A DNA stretch of 64,000 nt from Halomicrobium zhouii. GTDB lineage: Archaea; Halobacteriota; Halobacteria; Halobacteriales; Haloarculaceae. Numbering within the stretch: position 1 is the first letter of the stretch; every line of letters begins with the position of its first letter. A program made the translations under genes and the position numbers. The stretch is from NCBI RefSeq assembly GCF_900114435.1, contig NZ_FOZK01000002.1, forward strand, positions 124,001 to 188,000, written 5' to 3'. Below are positions 36,923 to 46,324 of the stretch, one piece after another. The notes under the pieces were generated by a model. That model was not told the DNA's origin, made no database searches, and saw only the letters and a list, made by a program, of their open reading frames with translations.

Positions 36923-37333
36923 ATGGGCTCGGATCAAACGCGTTCAGTCCACGGCGATGCCCCGGAAGATCCGGAGGATCTGCTGCCAGCGGACAGCATT
37001 CTCACCCTCGACGAGTACCTCGATATGCACGCCGCAGTCGGGCACCGGACCCGCTACGAGATCCTCTATCGACTCGTCCACGGCGGCGAGATGAGCCCCA
37101 CGGAACTCGAAGACGCGATCAGCATCGACGACAGCACGCTTCACTACCACCTCAACGAACTCGTGGACGTCGGTCTCGTCGAGAAGCGCCAGCGCACCGA
37201 ACGGGGACAGGACGGTCTCTACACATATTACCGGGCGACCGTCTTTGGCGAGGTCACGCTCACCGACGGCGTCGACGATCTGATCCGCGGTGAGCAGGCC
37301 TTCGAGGGGATGTACGACAGCGGGGCCGAGTAG
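36923..37333 (+). CDS. ArsR-like winged-helix regulator
   Basis: A 136-residue DNA-binding protein. After ~30 acidic residues comes a winged helix: YLDMHAAVGHRTRYEILYRLVHGGEMSPTELEDAISIDDSTLHYHLNELVDVGLVEKRQRTERGQDGLYTYYRATVFG, where the DDSTLHYHL helix recognises DNA. No metal-binding cysteines are present, so it is not a classical metal sensor. A TATA box at 36889-36896 (TATTTAAG) sits about 29 bases before the ATG, implying a leaderless mRNA. It converges with the AddA-like gene. What it controls is unknown; plasmid- and virus-rich loci often carry such regulators. Confidence 0.82.
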   Translation: MGSDQTRSVHGDAPEDPEDLLPADSILTLDEYLDMHAAVGHRTRYEILYRLVHGGEMSPTELEDAISIDDSTLHYHLNELVDVGLVEKRQRTERGQDGLYTYYRATVFGEVTLTDGVDDLIRGEQAFEGMYDSGAE

Positions 37334-37440
37334 GCTGCGATGTGGCCCACTCGGTTTGAGATACGCGTTACCTGACGCGGACGGAGACCTGCAAGAACAT
37401 CCGGGAAGCGTTGTCGGCCGGAATCGGGAATCGCTGCCGA

Positions 37441-40398
37441 CTACGACGAGGCACGGACGACGTCTTCGAGTTCAGCCAGCGAGACTGGCTCGATAGTTCG
37501 GCGTTCGTTCGTCGCCGTGTAGAAGAGTCTCGCCGTTACCACCTTCTCGGGGAAGCACTCGCTGACGACGTGGTAGTAGACGCTCAGCTGTTTCCGGTAC
37601 TCCGATTCGGCACGTCTGCTCTGGTCGGTCTTGTAGTCGATTATCTCGATGCGGTCCGCCGTTTCGTGGACGAGGTCGACGATGCCCGAGACGGTCACCT
37701 GCTCGCCGTCGATCTCCAGGGGAAGGACGGCCCGCTCTTCGACGTGGAGGTCGCCGGAGAGCCCGTCGATGAATGCCTTCACGTGACGCTGGTCGTCGTG
37801 GCCGTCGGTGGTCGGCGAGACGTCCTCGCCGAGCGCGTAGGCCTCCGCAAAGTCGTGAACGCGGGAGCCGAAGTCACGGCCGCGGAACGCCATCGACTCC
37901 GTGGTTTCGAGTTCGACGTCGGCGTCCTCGAACACCGCGTCGTCCATCAGCGTGTGCGGTGTGTGTCCGGTCGGGCCCTCCGGCGTGACGACCGAGAACG
38001 GGAGCTGAGTCTGGACCGTCTCGCGCCGGTCGACAGGCTCGACGGCCGGGTCGAGGCGTGTTCCCTCGAACGGGAGTTCCTCGTAGAACGTGTTGGGGTC
38101 CTCGCCGCCGGCGAAGACGACGTGGTTCTCGGCGCGCGTGACCGCGACGTAGAGCAGGCGTCGCTCCTCGTCGTTGTCGTCCTGCAGGCAGTGCCGAAGG
38201 ACGTCGTGGGTCCAGTTGTCGTAGACGTGCGGGTGGGCGTGTTCCTCGACGTCGGCGTAGATCTTGCGCTGCCGGAGACCGACTGGCTCCTCGTACTGGA
38301 CGACGCTCGACCCGCCGACGTTCGGCGGGAACTTCCCGGCGTTCATGTTCGCGAGGACGACGATGGGGTACTCCAGGCCCTTCGCCGAGTGGATGGTCTG
38401 GACCGTCACGGAGTCGACGCCGGCGCTGGTGACGACGTCGTGCGTGCTCCCGTTCTCGATGCCGCGCTCGACGATGCGAACGAGGTCGCCGCGCGTGAGC
38501 GTCGAGGTGTCGTGGAGCGACTGGACGGTGTGCAGGATGACGTCGGCGTACTCGCCGGTGAAGCCGTACCGGTCGAAGACGCGCCTGGCGACGGCGCCGA
38601 CGGCCTCCATCGCGTCGAGTCGCTCGCGGAAGGTGACCATGTTCGACGGATAGTTGCGGTTTTCGAGGACGTGGTCGATTTCGTCGAGGGTGTAGCCCGC
38701 CTCCTCCATGACGACGGCCCAGCCACGGTCGGCGTCGGATTCGAGGATGCGGAGCCAGGCGAGCAGGAGTTTCGCCTGGTCGGTCCGGAAGAGTTCCACG
38801 CCGCCGTCGTAGGCCATCGGGAAGTCGTAGTCGTCGGCGACGGAGAGGAGTTCACGGCCGAAGTCCCTCGTCCGGGTGAGCACGGCGACGTCACCGAACT
38901 GGGGTGGTCTGGGGTCGCCGTCCTCGTCCTCGACGGCGTAGTCGTCGTTCCCGACGATAGACTGTATCTTCGTGAGGACGGCCTCGTGTTGGTCAGGGTG
39001 ATGGATCCCCTCGATGGTGGTGTTGTCGAACGACGCGTTCGAGGAGAGCGACACGACGTCGTCGAGGACGTCTTCGTCCACGTCCTCGTTGTTCGACGCG
39101 GGCGTGACGAGCGTCTCCTCCGAGAAGTCGAGGATCGACTGCGTCGACCGGTAGTTCTCCTCGAGTTCGATGGTCTCGACGTCGTCGACGGGGAAGGCGA
39201 CGCGTTCCTGGTCGTCGTTCAGGTCGCTGGCGAATCGGTCGATCCGGTCCTCGAAGGAGCGGATGTTCTCGACGTCGGCGTACTGGAACGAGTAGATGCT
39301 CTGCTTCCAGTCGCCGACGGCACAGAGGTTGTCCGTCCCGGCGAGCAAGAGTGCGAGCTTGAACTGGATCTCGCTGGTGTCCTGGAACTCGTCGACCATC
39401 ACGTACTCGAAGCTCACCCGGTCACGAAGCGACTCGTTCTCACAGAGCAGGACGAACGCGAACAGCTGGAGGAACCCGAAGGTGAGGTAGCTCCGGGAGA
39501 GGGCGAACGCCAGGTATTCGTGGTAGACGTCGTGGACGAACGCCTTCAGGTCCTCACGGTCCTCGTCGAAGGCCCGGCGAGCGGTCTCCTCGGGTGCTTG
39601 CTTCGTCCCGTCGCCCCGTAGCACTCCCTTGTCTGGCGCGTCCGGGAGGTAAGTCCGGCGCTTCCCGTACCCGTTCAGCTTCGACCGGAGGACCGACTGC
39701 TTGCTCCCGCCGTTGCGGGGCTCGTTCACCTCGTCGAAAAGGTCCTGGAATGTTTCGAAGTCGCCATCGACGAACGACTCGCCGTCGCGATACCAGCCGT
39801 CGGCCGTCGGGAAGACGCCCTTCGACGCGAACTCCGTGACGACGTCGAGCAGGTCGCTCCTGTCCGAGAGCGCCCGGAAGAACTCCGCGTACTCGGGGTG
39901 GTCGTCCTGGAACCCGTCGAGGAACTCGCGGAACAGCTCAGCCTCGACCAGTTCGTCCTCGACGACGCGGGTCGCCCCGGTGATGCGGTCGTCGATGCCG
40001 AGGTGGGTCGGGGCGCGATAGCCGTGTTCCTCCAGGAGGTCGAGACAGTGGGAGTGGAACGTCTGGATCGACGCGTCGGCGAGTTCCCGGAGCGAATAGG
40101 TGGAGTGGTCGACGATGCGCTCTTTCATCTCCGTCGCGGCGCTCCGGGTGAACGTCACCAGGAGGACGTCCGCCGGCTCGACGTCGGGCTGGTCGACGAT
40201 CGCTGCGTACCGGCGCGTGACGGCGAAGGTCTTGCCCGTCCCGGCGCCCGCGTCGACGACGTAGATGCCCGCCGTGTTCTCGATGAGCTGGCGCTGTTTC
40301 GCGTTCGGCGTCGGCGCACTCTCGGCTAGGTCACCCTTGGCTGATTCACTCGCTGCTGAGTCACTCTCGGCTGGTTCATCTACCGCTGGATCACTCAT
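37441..40398 (-). CDS. AddA/RecB-like helicase-nuclease
   Basis: A 985-residue UvrD-family SF1 helicase with a C-terminal PD-(D/E)XK nuclease. Walker A is AGAGTGKT, motif II VMVDEFQDTSEIQ, motif III-IV region GDWKQSIYSFQYAD, motif V GLEYPIVVLANMN and motif VI YVAVTRAENHVVF. The nuclease signature is GIVDLVHETADRIEIIDYKTD near the end, as in AddA and RecB. It would unwind and degrade DNA ends with its partner, in double-strand-break processing or against phage DNA. Its start overlaps the end of the AddB-like gene by eight bases. An ATG nine bases further upstream is possible. Confidence 0.88.
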   Translation of the reverse strand: MSDPAVDEPAESDSAASESAKGDLAESAPTPNAKQRQLIENTAGIYVVDAGAGTGKTFAVTRRYAAIVDQPDVEPADVLLVTFTRSAATEMKERIVDHSTYSLRELADASIQTFHSHCLDLLEEHGYRAPTHLGIDDRITGATRVVEDELVEAELFREFLDGFQDDHPEYAEFFRALSDRSDLLDVVTEFASKGVFPTADGWYRDGESFVDGDFETFQDLFDEVNEPRNGGSKQSVLRSKLNGYGKRRTYLPDAPDKGVLRGDGTKQAPEETARRAFDEDREDLKAFVHDVYHEYLAFALSRSYLTFGFLQLFAFVLLCENESLRDRVSFEYVMVDEFQDTSEIQFKLALLLAGTDNLCAVGDWKQSIYSFQYADVENIRSFEDRIDRFASDLNDDQERVAFPVDDVETIELEENYRSTQSILDFSEETLVTPASNNEDVDEDVLDDVVSLSSNASFDNTTIEGIHHPDQHEAVLTKIQSIVGNDDYAVEDEDGDPRPPQFGDVAVLTRTRDFGRELLSVADDYDFPMAYDGGVELFRTDQAKLLLAWLRILESDADRGWAVVMEEAGYTLDEIDHVLENRNYPSNMVTFRERLDAMEAVGAVARRVFDRYGFTGEYADVILHTVQSLHDTSTLTRGDLVRIVERGIENGSTHDVVTSAGVDSVTVQTIHSAKGLEYPIVVLANMNAGKFPPNVGGSSVVQYEEPVGLRQRKIYADVEEHAHPHVYDNWTHDVLRHCLQDDNDEERRLLYVAVTRAENHVVFAGGEDPNTFYEELPFEGTRLDPAVEPVDRRETVQTQLPFSVVTPEGPTGHTPHTLMDDAVFEDADVELETTESMAFRGRDFGSRVHDFAEAYALGEDVSPTTDGHDDQRHVKAFIDGLSGDLHVEERAVLPLEIDGEQVTVSGIVDLVHETADRIEIIDYKTDQSRRAESEYRKQLSVYYHVVSECFPEKVVTARLFYTATNERRTIEPVSLAELEDVVRASS

Positions 40399-42976
40399 CG
40401 CTGGCACCCTCCAGGATGCAGTCGCGGTGGTCGACCCGCCTGTAGTTCGGCTCGCCGCCGGGGCCCTCGACGGGGAACCGTTCCTCGCCGGCGCGGTGCC
40501 GGTTCAGTTCGTCGATGCGTCCCGCGACGAAGTCCTCCAGGGCGTCCAGGTCCTCTTCGAAGAACGTCTTCTGTCGGTGGCCGTTGAGTGCGCGAATGGC
40601 CTGGTCGCAGCCTTTCTCGGCGTCGACCGAGTCGCTGGTCCGCTCCACCACGGCGTTCGTGAACTCGGTCGCGAAGGAGGAGTCCCGGAGTTCGTCCTTC
40701 TCGGTCGTCTCGGGGAAGGAGAGCCGTTCCACGATGGCGGCGTAGGCCTCGTAGCCCAGGTCCTCGAACGTCGCCACGCAGTCGTTGTAGCCGTCGAGGA
40801 GGACGTCGAACGCGTCTCTGGTACCCACGTGCTCGTCGAACGTCCACGGGTAGTACGAGACCGTCGTGAGCGTGTCGGCGACGTCGTGGTCACCCGTGAC
40901 GACGTCGTCCAGCGTCTCCAGGAAGTGGAAGAACGTGAACTCGAGGGGCTCGTCGGGCCGTTCCGTCCGGTAGTGACAGAGGTACATCGCCGCCTGGAAG
41001 TCCGGCGTATCGCCGGGCGGGTCGACGGCCGCGTTCTCGATCACGTTCCGCCGGGACTTCTTCGAGCCGCTCTTGAAATCCAGCAGGTGCGCCGGGTCGC
41101 TGACGAGGTCGATCTTCCCCTTCATCCCGAGGGCGCCGTTCTCGAACCAGCGCTCGGTGATCGGCGAGTCGACGGGCCTGTCGAAGTACTCGGCGAAGAC
41201 GTTCTCGCCCCAGCCCGAGGAGGGGGTGAGGAAGTCGTCCCTGAACGGCCGCTGGTCGTCGAGGTACTCGACGATGGTCTCAAGACCGATCCGGTACGTT
41301 CGTTCCCGGAGTGGCTGGTCGCTCGTGGCGAAGTACGGCGTCGCCTCCTCGAGCATCAGGTCGACGACTTCGTCGATAGCGGCGTCGTCGACGACATCGG
41401 GGTGGGTGACGTAGAACTCGGCGAAGTCGTGGAACAGGTTCCCCTCTTTGAAGTAATCCCTGTCCGGGCCGTCGACGAGGCGGTCGAAGAAGTAGTCCCG
41501 GGGACAGTTGACGTAGGTGGTGAGACTCGAGTTGCTGACGTTCCGGACGGTCTCGGCGTCGCCGTCCACGGGCTCCTTCTCGAATCCCTCGCCGACGCCG
41601 TCGAAGGTCCGGGTGTGGGACACCGACTGGAGGTCGCTGAATCGCTCGTACTCCTCGTCGAGGAGTTCGCCGAAGTAGAGACACGGCGTGACGGGCTGGC
41701 CACCCGCGGTGTCCTGGACGAGGTAGTACTGCTCGACGCCGCTCTGGAGGAGCAACTGGAACTGCTGTATGTAGCGCTCGAACTGCGTCTCCGTGTCGAC
41801 CCAGGGCCGCTTGGGCGCGGTGTGGGTCCACGCCTCGTCGAGGCCGACGTGGAAGACGACCGGGCGGTCGACGTAGCCCGACGATTTCGCGTCGGCGAGC
41901 AGGACGCCCTCGTTCTCACGGTCGACGGGCACCTCGTAGGCCTGGAGGTAGTAGGCCAGTTCGTCGAGGCGACGTTCGTCTATCCGCGTCTCGGCGAGTC
42001 CGAGCTGGGCGAGTTCGTCCCGGAACAGGTCCAGTGACGCGCCCGTCCTCGATTCGTACTCGGCGAGGCACTCATCGAAAGTTTGGGATTCCAGCGTCGA
42101 ACAGAACGCCCGGATCCACTCGGTCTCGGGGACGTCTAGCGCGTGAAGTCGCTTGTCGTCGTGGGTGATATCGACGTCGACGCCCATCTGTGTGAGGGCC
42201 GGCCTGACGTCGGAGACGAGCGTCTCCGACCCCCGGAACGCCGTCCGGCAGAGACAGAGCAGGGACCGGTGATGTGGGTCGTCGACGAATCCCGGGCCGC
42301 CGTAGTACGGGACGTCGGCCGCCGCGAACGCCGACTCGACGAGCGAGGAGTAGCGACTGTTGCTGTCGAGGACCACCGCGACGTCGTCGGCCGTCTCGGC
42401 GTCGACCGTGTCGAGGATGGCGTCGACGATGTCCGCCGAGGACTCGAAGACGTTGAACGACGGGTACTCGAACTTGTCGTCGGTGAACAGGTCGAACCGG
42501 TCGTACTCGTCCGGGAGGATAGACCGTTCGAGTTCGGTGAGCTGGTCCTCGCCGACGACGGCGACGGAGTCCGCCTCGATGGTGTACTCGGTGAGGCGCC
42601 TCGATGTCGACCGCAGCTCGGCCATAATCTCGACGACTGCCTCGGTGGCGTCGTCGACGTAGGCGTCGTACGTCAGGATCGACTCGATGGACCCCTGGTG
42701 CTCCCAGCACTGGAGCGTGTTCCCGACGGCGTAGCTGATGGACTTCCAGTCGTGGTCAGTCCGGTCGACGACTTCGAGGAACGCGCTCCGGTCCTCGGCT
42801 CGCTCCTTGCGACCGGCCGCGAGTCGGCGTGGCGTCGTCGCGAACGTCCCGAAGTGCGGGACGTCCAGTCGGCGATTGATCGCACTCGCCAGCGGCGCGT
42901 CGGGCGTCAGGACGAGGTCGTACCCCGCGACCTCGTCGTAGAGTGTTTCCACGGGCTTCGCGCGCTGAATAGGCAC
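40391..42976 (-). CDS. AddB-like helicase-nuclease partner
   Basis: An 861-residue protein resembling AddB. The N-terminal part looks like a degenerate UvrD-type fold without a Walker A motif. The C-terminal PD-(D/E)XK nuclease has NCPRDYFFDRLV, LFHDFAEFYV, MKGKIDLVSDPAHLLDFKSGSKK and FQAAMYLCHY. It overlaps the AddA-like gene, so the pair is co-translated. The frame is open 31 codons further upstream, but a TATA box at 43001-43007 (minus) lies 28 bases from the in-frame GTG at 42976, so I prefer that start. Confidence 0.85.
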   Translation of the reverse strand: MPIQRAKPVETLYDEVAGYDLVLTPDAPLASAINRRLDVPHFGTFATTPRRLAAGRKERAEDRSAFLEVVDRTDHDWKSISYAVGNTLQCWEHQGSIESILTYDAYVDDATEAVVEIMAELRSTSRRLTEYTIEADSVAVVGEDQLTELERSILPDEYDRFDLFTDDKFEYPSFNVFESSADIVDAILDTVDAETADDVAVVLDSNSRYSSLVESAFAAADVPYYGGPGFVDDPHHRSLLCLCRTAFRGSETLVSDVRPALTQMGVDVDITHDDKRLHALDVPETEWIRAFCSTLESQTFDECLAEYESRTGASLDLFRDELAQLGLAETRIDERRLDELAYYLQAYEVPVDRENEGVLLADAKSSGYVDRPVVFHVGLDEAWTHTAPKRPWVDTETQFERYIQQFQLLLQSGVEQYYLVQDTAGGQPVTPCLYFGELLDEEYERFSDLQSVSHTRTFDGVGEGFEKEPVDGDAETVRNVSNSSLTTYVNCPRDYFFDRLVDGPDRDYFKEGNLFHDFAEFYVTHPDVVDDAAIDEVVDLMLEEATPYFATSDQPLRERTYRIGLETIVEYLDDQRPFRDDFLTPSSGWGENVFAEYFDRPVDSPITERWFENGALGMKGKIDLVSDPAHLLDFKSGSKKSRRNVIENAAVDPPGDTPDFQAAMYLCHYRTERPDEPLEFTFFHFLETLDDVVTGDHDVADTLTTVSYYPWTFDEHVGTRDAFDVLLDGYNDCVATFEDLGYEAYAAIVERLSFPETTEKDELRDSSFATEFTNAVVERTSDSVDAEKGCDQAIRALNGHRQKTFFEEDLDALEDFVAGRIDELNRHRAGEERFPVEGPGGEPNYRRVDHRDCILEGASDE

Positions 42977-43000
42977 GCACAATGAACTCGTAAGTAACTG

Positions 43001-43007
43001 GTTAAAG
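43001..43007 (-). promoter_or_regulatory. TATA box of the AddB-like gene
   Basis: CTTTAAC on the minus strand is centred 28 bases upstream of the GTG at 42976. It decides the start codon in favour of GTG over an ATG about 93 bases upstream. Confidence 0.55.
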
Positions 43008-43095
43008 GTTGGCGTGACGTTCGCAGTCGGGAACGTTACGAACAGTCTCACCCGCTTCAGAACGAACAACTGGTACGCGGGCCCTTGTCAGCGGA

Positions 43096-43725
43096 CTACG
43101 TGAATTCCCCACTGAGGTGGGTCTCGAGTTCGTCTCCGAGCGCATCGAGATCTGCAGCGACGTCGCCGTCGGGCTGGACAGAACTACCAGGTTGACCCTC
43201 ATCGCTATCACCGAGCATTTGACCATCGATTACCTCGCGTTCCTCTTCCCAGTCGTTGACTCGCTTGATGGTATACTTCTGGCGCCGACGCCACTCGCCA
43301 TCTTGTTCTTGCCACAGGTAGACCATCACCTCGTTCGTCTCCCACGTCCCCTTCCCGACGACGTTGACGATAGCCTTCCACCAGCCGTCGCTCTGGAAAA
43401 TCGTTTCACCGTCGCCGACGGTGTAGTAGTCGCTCACCGGGAACGAGGTATTCTCTGCCGATGGAGCATCGCTCCGGATGTAGTCGTCGATGACCTCCCG
43501 GTCGATTGCCCAGGCGTCCGGTGTTTTGATGACGTACTTGTTCTTGCGCGTCCAGCCGTCGCCGTCGTCGTGCCAGAGGTACATCGCCGTCTCGTCGGTG
43601 TCCGAGTCACCCTCGAACTGGTAGGTGACGACGGCCTTCCACCATTCGTCCTTCTGGTACAGGGAGACAGCGTCTGTGACGTGGAGCGAGTCGTGAACGG
43701 GGACGGTCGCGCTGGTTCCGTCCAT
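43096..43725 (-). CDS. Unknown protein with an internal duplication
   Basis: A 209-residue acidic protein made of two related ~65-residue units. Unit 1 runs through SLYQKDEWWKAVVTYQFEG, AMYLWHDDGDGW, RKNKYVIKTPDAW and REVIDDYI. Unit 2 runs through TIFQSDGWWKAIVNVVGKG, MVYLWQEQDGEW, RRQKYTIKRVNDW and REVIDGQM. The shared WWKA, YLW and EVID positions suggest a small beta-rich fold with a helix. The C-terminal ~40 residues are acidic and probably disordered. The family is not recognised. It is the last gene of the Dnd-like module, 83 bases after the previous gene. A start seven codons upstream (43746) is also possible. Confidence 0.78.
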   Translation of the reverse strand: MDGTSATVPVHDSLHVTDAVSLYQKDEWWKAVVTYQFEGDSDTDETAMYLWHDDGDGWTRKNKYVIKTPDAWAIDREVIDDYIRSDAPSAENTSFPVSDYYTVGDGETIFQSDGWWKAIVNVVGKGTWETNEVMVYLWQEQDGEWRRRQKYTIKRVNDWEEEREVIDGQMLGDSDEGQPGSSVQPDGDVAADLDALGDELETHLSGEFT

Positions 43726-43808
43726 ACTACCAGCGTAACGTCGCATTGCGGACGCCTGGCCGAACGTTGGTCTCTGTGACAGGCGGGTGCGTCTCCGGAT
43801 GACTCTCC

Positions 43809-44291
43809 CTATTCATAGCCCATCATCTCGTCGTCGAACGAGTCGACGATGCTCTGGAGTTCGGTCTCGATTTCGTCTTCCTCGTCGTCCTCCTCCTTGG
43901 ACTTGATGTAGTCGACGATCGCATCTGTCGGGTCGCCGGCGTTCTGACCGAACTTTTTCCTGGCGACTTCGAGCCCGCCAGCGGCGTACTGGGCGATGAC
44001 GCGCTTGTGTTCGTCCGGATCCACGAGTGCCTCTGGCTCGCCCGTGTCCTGGTACGCGAGACAGGCTGCGATAGTGTGGTAGAGGTCGCGAGAATGGATG
44101 TTTTGCAGCCCGGCTTCGCTCTGGGTCTCGTCCGGGATTCCCTTGTAGTTCTCGCGCTTCACGTTCCCCTCGCGATATCCGAGGACAGCGAGGAACACGA
44201 GGACTTCGTAGTAGTGTTCGAACACCGCGTGTTCGTCGACGAGTTGTTCGTACAGTTCGCCCTGTTCGTACTGGATATTCGTCTTTGCCAT
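43809..44291 (-). CDS. Dnd system-associated protein 4-like
   Basis: A 160-residue acidic, largely helical protein. The stretch EHYYEVLVFLAVLGYREGNVKREN resembles the core of the family known as Dnd system-associated protein 4, small proteins found beside phosphorothioation restriction genes. The C-terminal 45 residues are strongly acidic. It begins two bases after the stop of the SMC-type ATPase gene, so the two are surely co-expressed. The biochemical function is unknown. The assignment rests on pattern memory plus context; a profile search would settle it. Confidence 0.68.
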   Translation of the reverse strand: MAKTNIQYEQGELYEQLVDEHAVFEHYYEVLVFLAVLGYREGNVKRENYKGIPDETQSEAGLQNIHSRDLYHTIAACLAYQDTGEPEALVDPDEHKRVIAQYAAGGLEVARKKFGQNAGDPTDAIVDYIKSKEEDDEEDEIETELQSIVDSFDDEMMGYE

Positions 44292-44293
44292 CG

Positions 44294-46324
44294 TCAGTCA
44301 CCTGCCTGAGCGGCCTGCTCGCCCTTGATTTGCGTCTGCGGACTCTTGTTCGTCCCCTCTCCATCGTCGAAGTCGAGCCAGTACTGCTCCCCGGCGATGT
44401 CGCTCATCTCCTCCTCGACGGGACCCTCCCACTGCGAGTCAGTGGCGAAGACGACGACTTGCGACGCCAGGGTCGGGAGGATACGACTCACTTCTCGTCG
44501 GTGGTCTTTGTCGAGTGCACCGAACGGCGAGTCCATGACGAGCGGGTAGATACCACCGGTGAAATACTCCGATTCGGAGCCCGCTTCGTAGCGCTTCTTG
44601 GCGATTTTGACCAGGCTTCCGACGAACGCCAGACTCGCGATCTGGCGTTCACCCGTCGACTTGTCGACTTCGACTTGCTGGTCTTCGACGGATTGCTGGA
44701 TCTTCAGTTCGAACTCCTCCGTAATTTCGGCTTCGAGGTTCTTGCTCGCAATCTTGCCGAATGTATCGTTCACTTCCTGATTCGACCACGTTCGAACTTT
44801 ATCCTTGAGTGCCTCGAAGTTGTTCGCGAGGTCGGTCTCGACGAGTTCTGCTGCACGCTGTCTGCGCCGTGCGAGCTGGGTCTCCGCCTGTTCGTCCTTC
44901 TGCTCGGCGATATCCGCTTCGAGCTCTTCGACGTCGGCTTCCTTCGAGGAAATCTGCTCTTCGATGCCTCCCCTGTCTGCGATGAGTTGCTCCTTTTCTT
45001 GCTGCTTGTTCTCTCGATCGGTTTCGAGGTCACTGATCGACTGCCCGCCGGGGGTGGTGGCGTCGAGTCCCTTGAGTTCGGAGCTGATCGACGAGATGCG
45101 TTCTTCGAGCCTGTCGATCTGTTCGTGTTTCTCCTGCCGGCGTTCGATAAGTTCGTCGACGTCGTCGAAGAACTCCGTGCGGCCATCGGTGAACTGCCTG
45201 AGGTGACCGACGACTCGGAGCGCGCCCTGCTCGACGCCGTCAGACGCAACCTCACCACGGAGGGAGGCGACGTGGTCGTACGGCTCTGAGTCGTGCTCGA
45301 GATCTCGACCACAGAGACACTGCTTGGCTTCGAGCAGTGAATTGAGGAAGTCGTCGCTCAGTTCCGAGGGGATGACGCCGTCTTTCCGGAGCTGGTCGAT
45401 TTCCTGTGCAGATTCCCGGATCAGGGGCATCGCGAGCGGGATGAATCCGTTCTCCGTGATCGCCGCTTTGATCTGGGCGTTGATCTCGTCGACATCGTCT
45501 TCGAGACCGGTCACGTCTTCCCGGTACGCCTCTCGATTCTCCTGTAGCTGCGCGCTCTCGTCGAGACGTTCGAGCTTCTGGTCGATATCCGAGATTTCCG
45601 TTCCGACGCGTTCGATCGCGCGTTCCTTGTCCTTCTTTTTCCGCTGGAGGTCCTCGATGTCGGTTTCTGTCGCCTGCTTTTCGTCGATCAGCTCCCGGAG
45701 TTCTTCGCTGGCACTATCCTGAACCTGGGACTCGAATCGGTCGGCGACATCTCCGAGGTGTCGGGTGGCCCGTTCCAGAATCGTCAGCCCCATGATGTTC
45801 TGGATGGCCTCCTGGATACGGTCCTGGTTGTCGATTCCGGCCAGCTCGTCGATGTCCTCCCCATCGAAGAAGAACAGTTCGCTGAGTCGCTCCGGGATGA
45901 TCTGGCTGAGGACCTCGCCGGGATTCTCCGGTCGATTGACGCCGCTGCCGTCGTCGTACTCGACGACGAGAGTCGGTTCGTTCAGGATGCCGTCGAAATC
46001 TGTCGGCGACTGCTTTTCGTACGTGGCCGTTCGCGTGGCGGTGTAGTCGGCGTCGTCGTGCGAGAACTCGAGTGTGACCGAGACGGTCACTTCGTCGCCA
46101 GGATCCGCCGCAGCCATCGCACCTTCGCTCGCGAGCCGTTCGGGACGTGTATCGAAATCGACCTCCTCGTAGAGGAGCCAGGTGAACGCATTCAGCAGCG
46201 TGGTCTTCCCTGAACCGTTCGACCCGTGAATGACCGTCACGTTCCGCGTCTCGCCGCGTGCGAACGAGATTTCCTCGTCGCGAAACTGCCGGAAATTCTG
46301 GAGTGAAAGTGTGTCTAACTTCAT
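44294..46324 (-). CDS. DndD/Rad50-like SMC ATPase
   Basis: A 676-residue SMC-type ATPase. The N-terminal half-ATPase has the Walker A GSNGSGKT (residues 34-41). A long coiled coil (roughly 190-560) is interrupted by a hook-like CLCGRDLEHD segment, as in DndD- and RloC-type proteins. The C-terminal half-ATPase has Walker B LVMDSPFGALDKDHR and VVFATDSQW. In Dnd systems DndD is the ATPase that acts with the sulfur-transfer complex; related ATPases also drive restriction. Its start overlaps the 51-residue gene by one base (TGATG) and it ends two bases before the Dnd-associated-4-like gene. No DndC homologue lies in the window, so I do not call it dndD. Confidence 0.82.
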   Translation of the reverse strand: MKLDTLSLQNFRQFRDEEISFARGETRNVTVIHGSNGSGKTTLLNAFTWLLYEEVDFDTRPERLASEGAMAAADPGDEVTVSVTLEFSHDDADYTATRTATYEKQSPTDFDGILNEPTLVVEYDDGSGVNRPENPGEVLSQIIPERLSELFFFDGEDIDELAGIDNQDRIQEAIQNIMGLTILERATRHLGDVADRFESQVQDSASEELRELIDEKQATETDIEDLQRKKKDKERAIERVGTEISDIDQKLERLDESAQLQENREAYREDVTGLEDDVDEINAQIKAAITENGFIPLAMPLIRESAQEIDQLRKDGVIPSELSDDFLNSLLEAKQCLCGRDLEHDSEPYDHVASLRGEVASDGVEQGALRVVGHLRQFTDGRTEFFDDVDELIERRQEKHEQIDRLEERISSISSELKGLDATTPGGQSISDLETDRENKQQEKEQLIADRGGIEEQISSKEADVEELEADIAEQKDEQAETQLARRRQRAAELVETDLANNFEALKDKVRTWSNQEVNDTFGKIASKNLEAEITEEFELKIQQSVEDQQVEVDKSTGERQIASLAFVGSLVKIAKKRYEAGSESEYFTGGIYPLVMDSPFGALDKDHRREVSRILPTLASQVVVFATDSQWEGPVEEEMSDIAGEQYWLDFDDGEGTNKSPQTQIKGEQAAQAGD

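Noticed and set aside
42977-43069. N-terminal extension of the AddB-like protein
   Set aside because: The TATA box at 43001-43007 lies inside this extension, so it would not be transcribed.
43809-46324. Calling the SMC ATPase operon a complete Dnd phosphorothioation system
   Set aside because: DndA, DndB and DndC are not visible. The only PP-loop enzyme nearby is QueC, identified by its zinc cysteines and family motifs.
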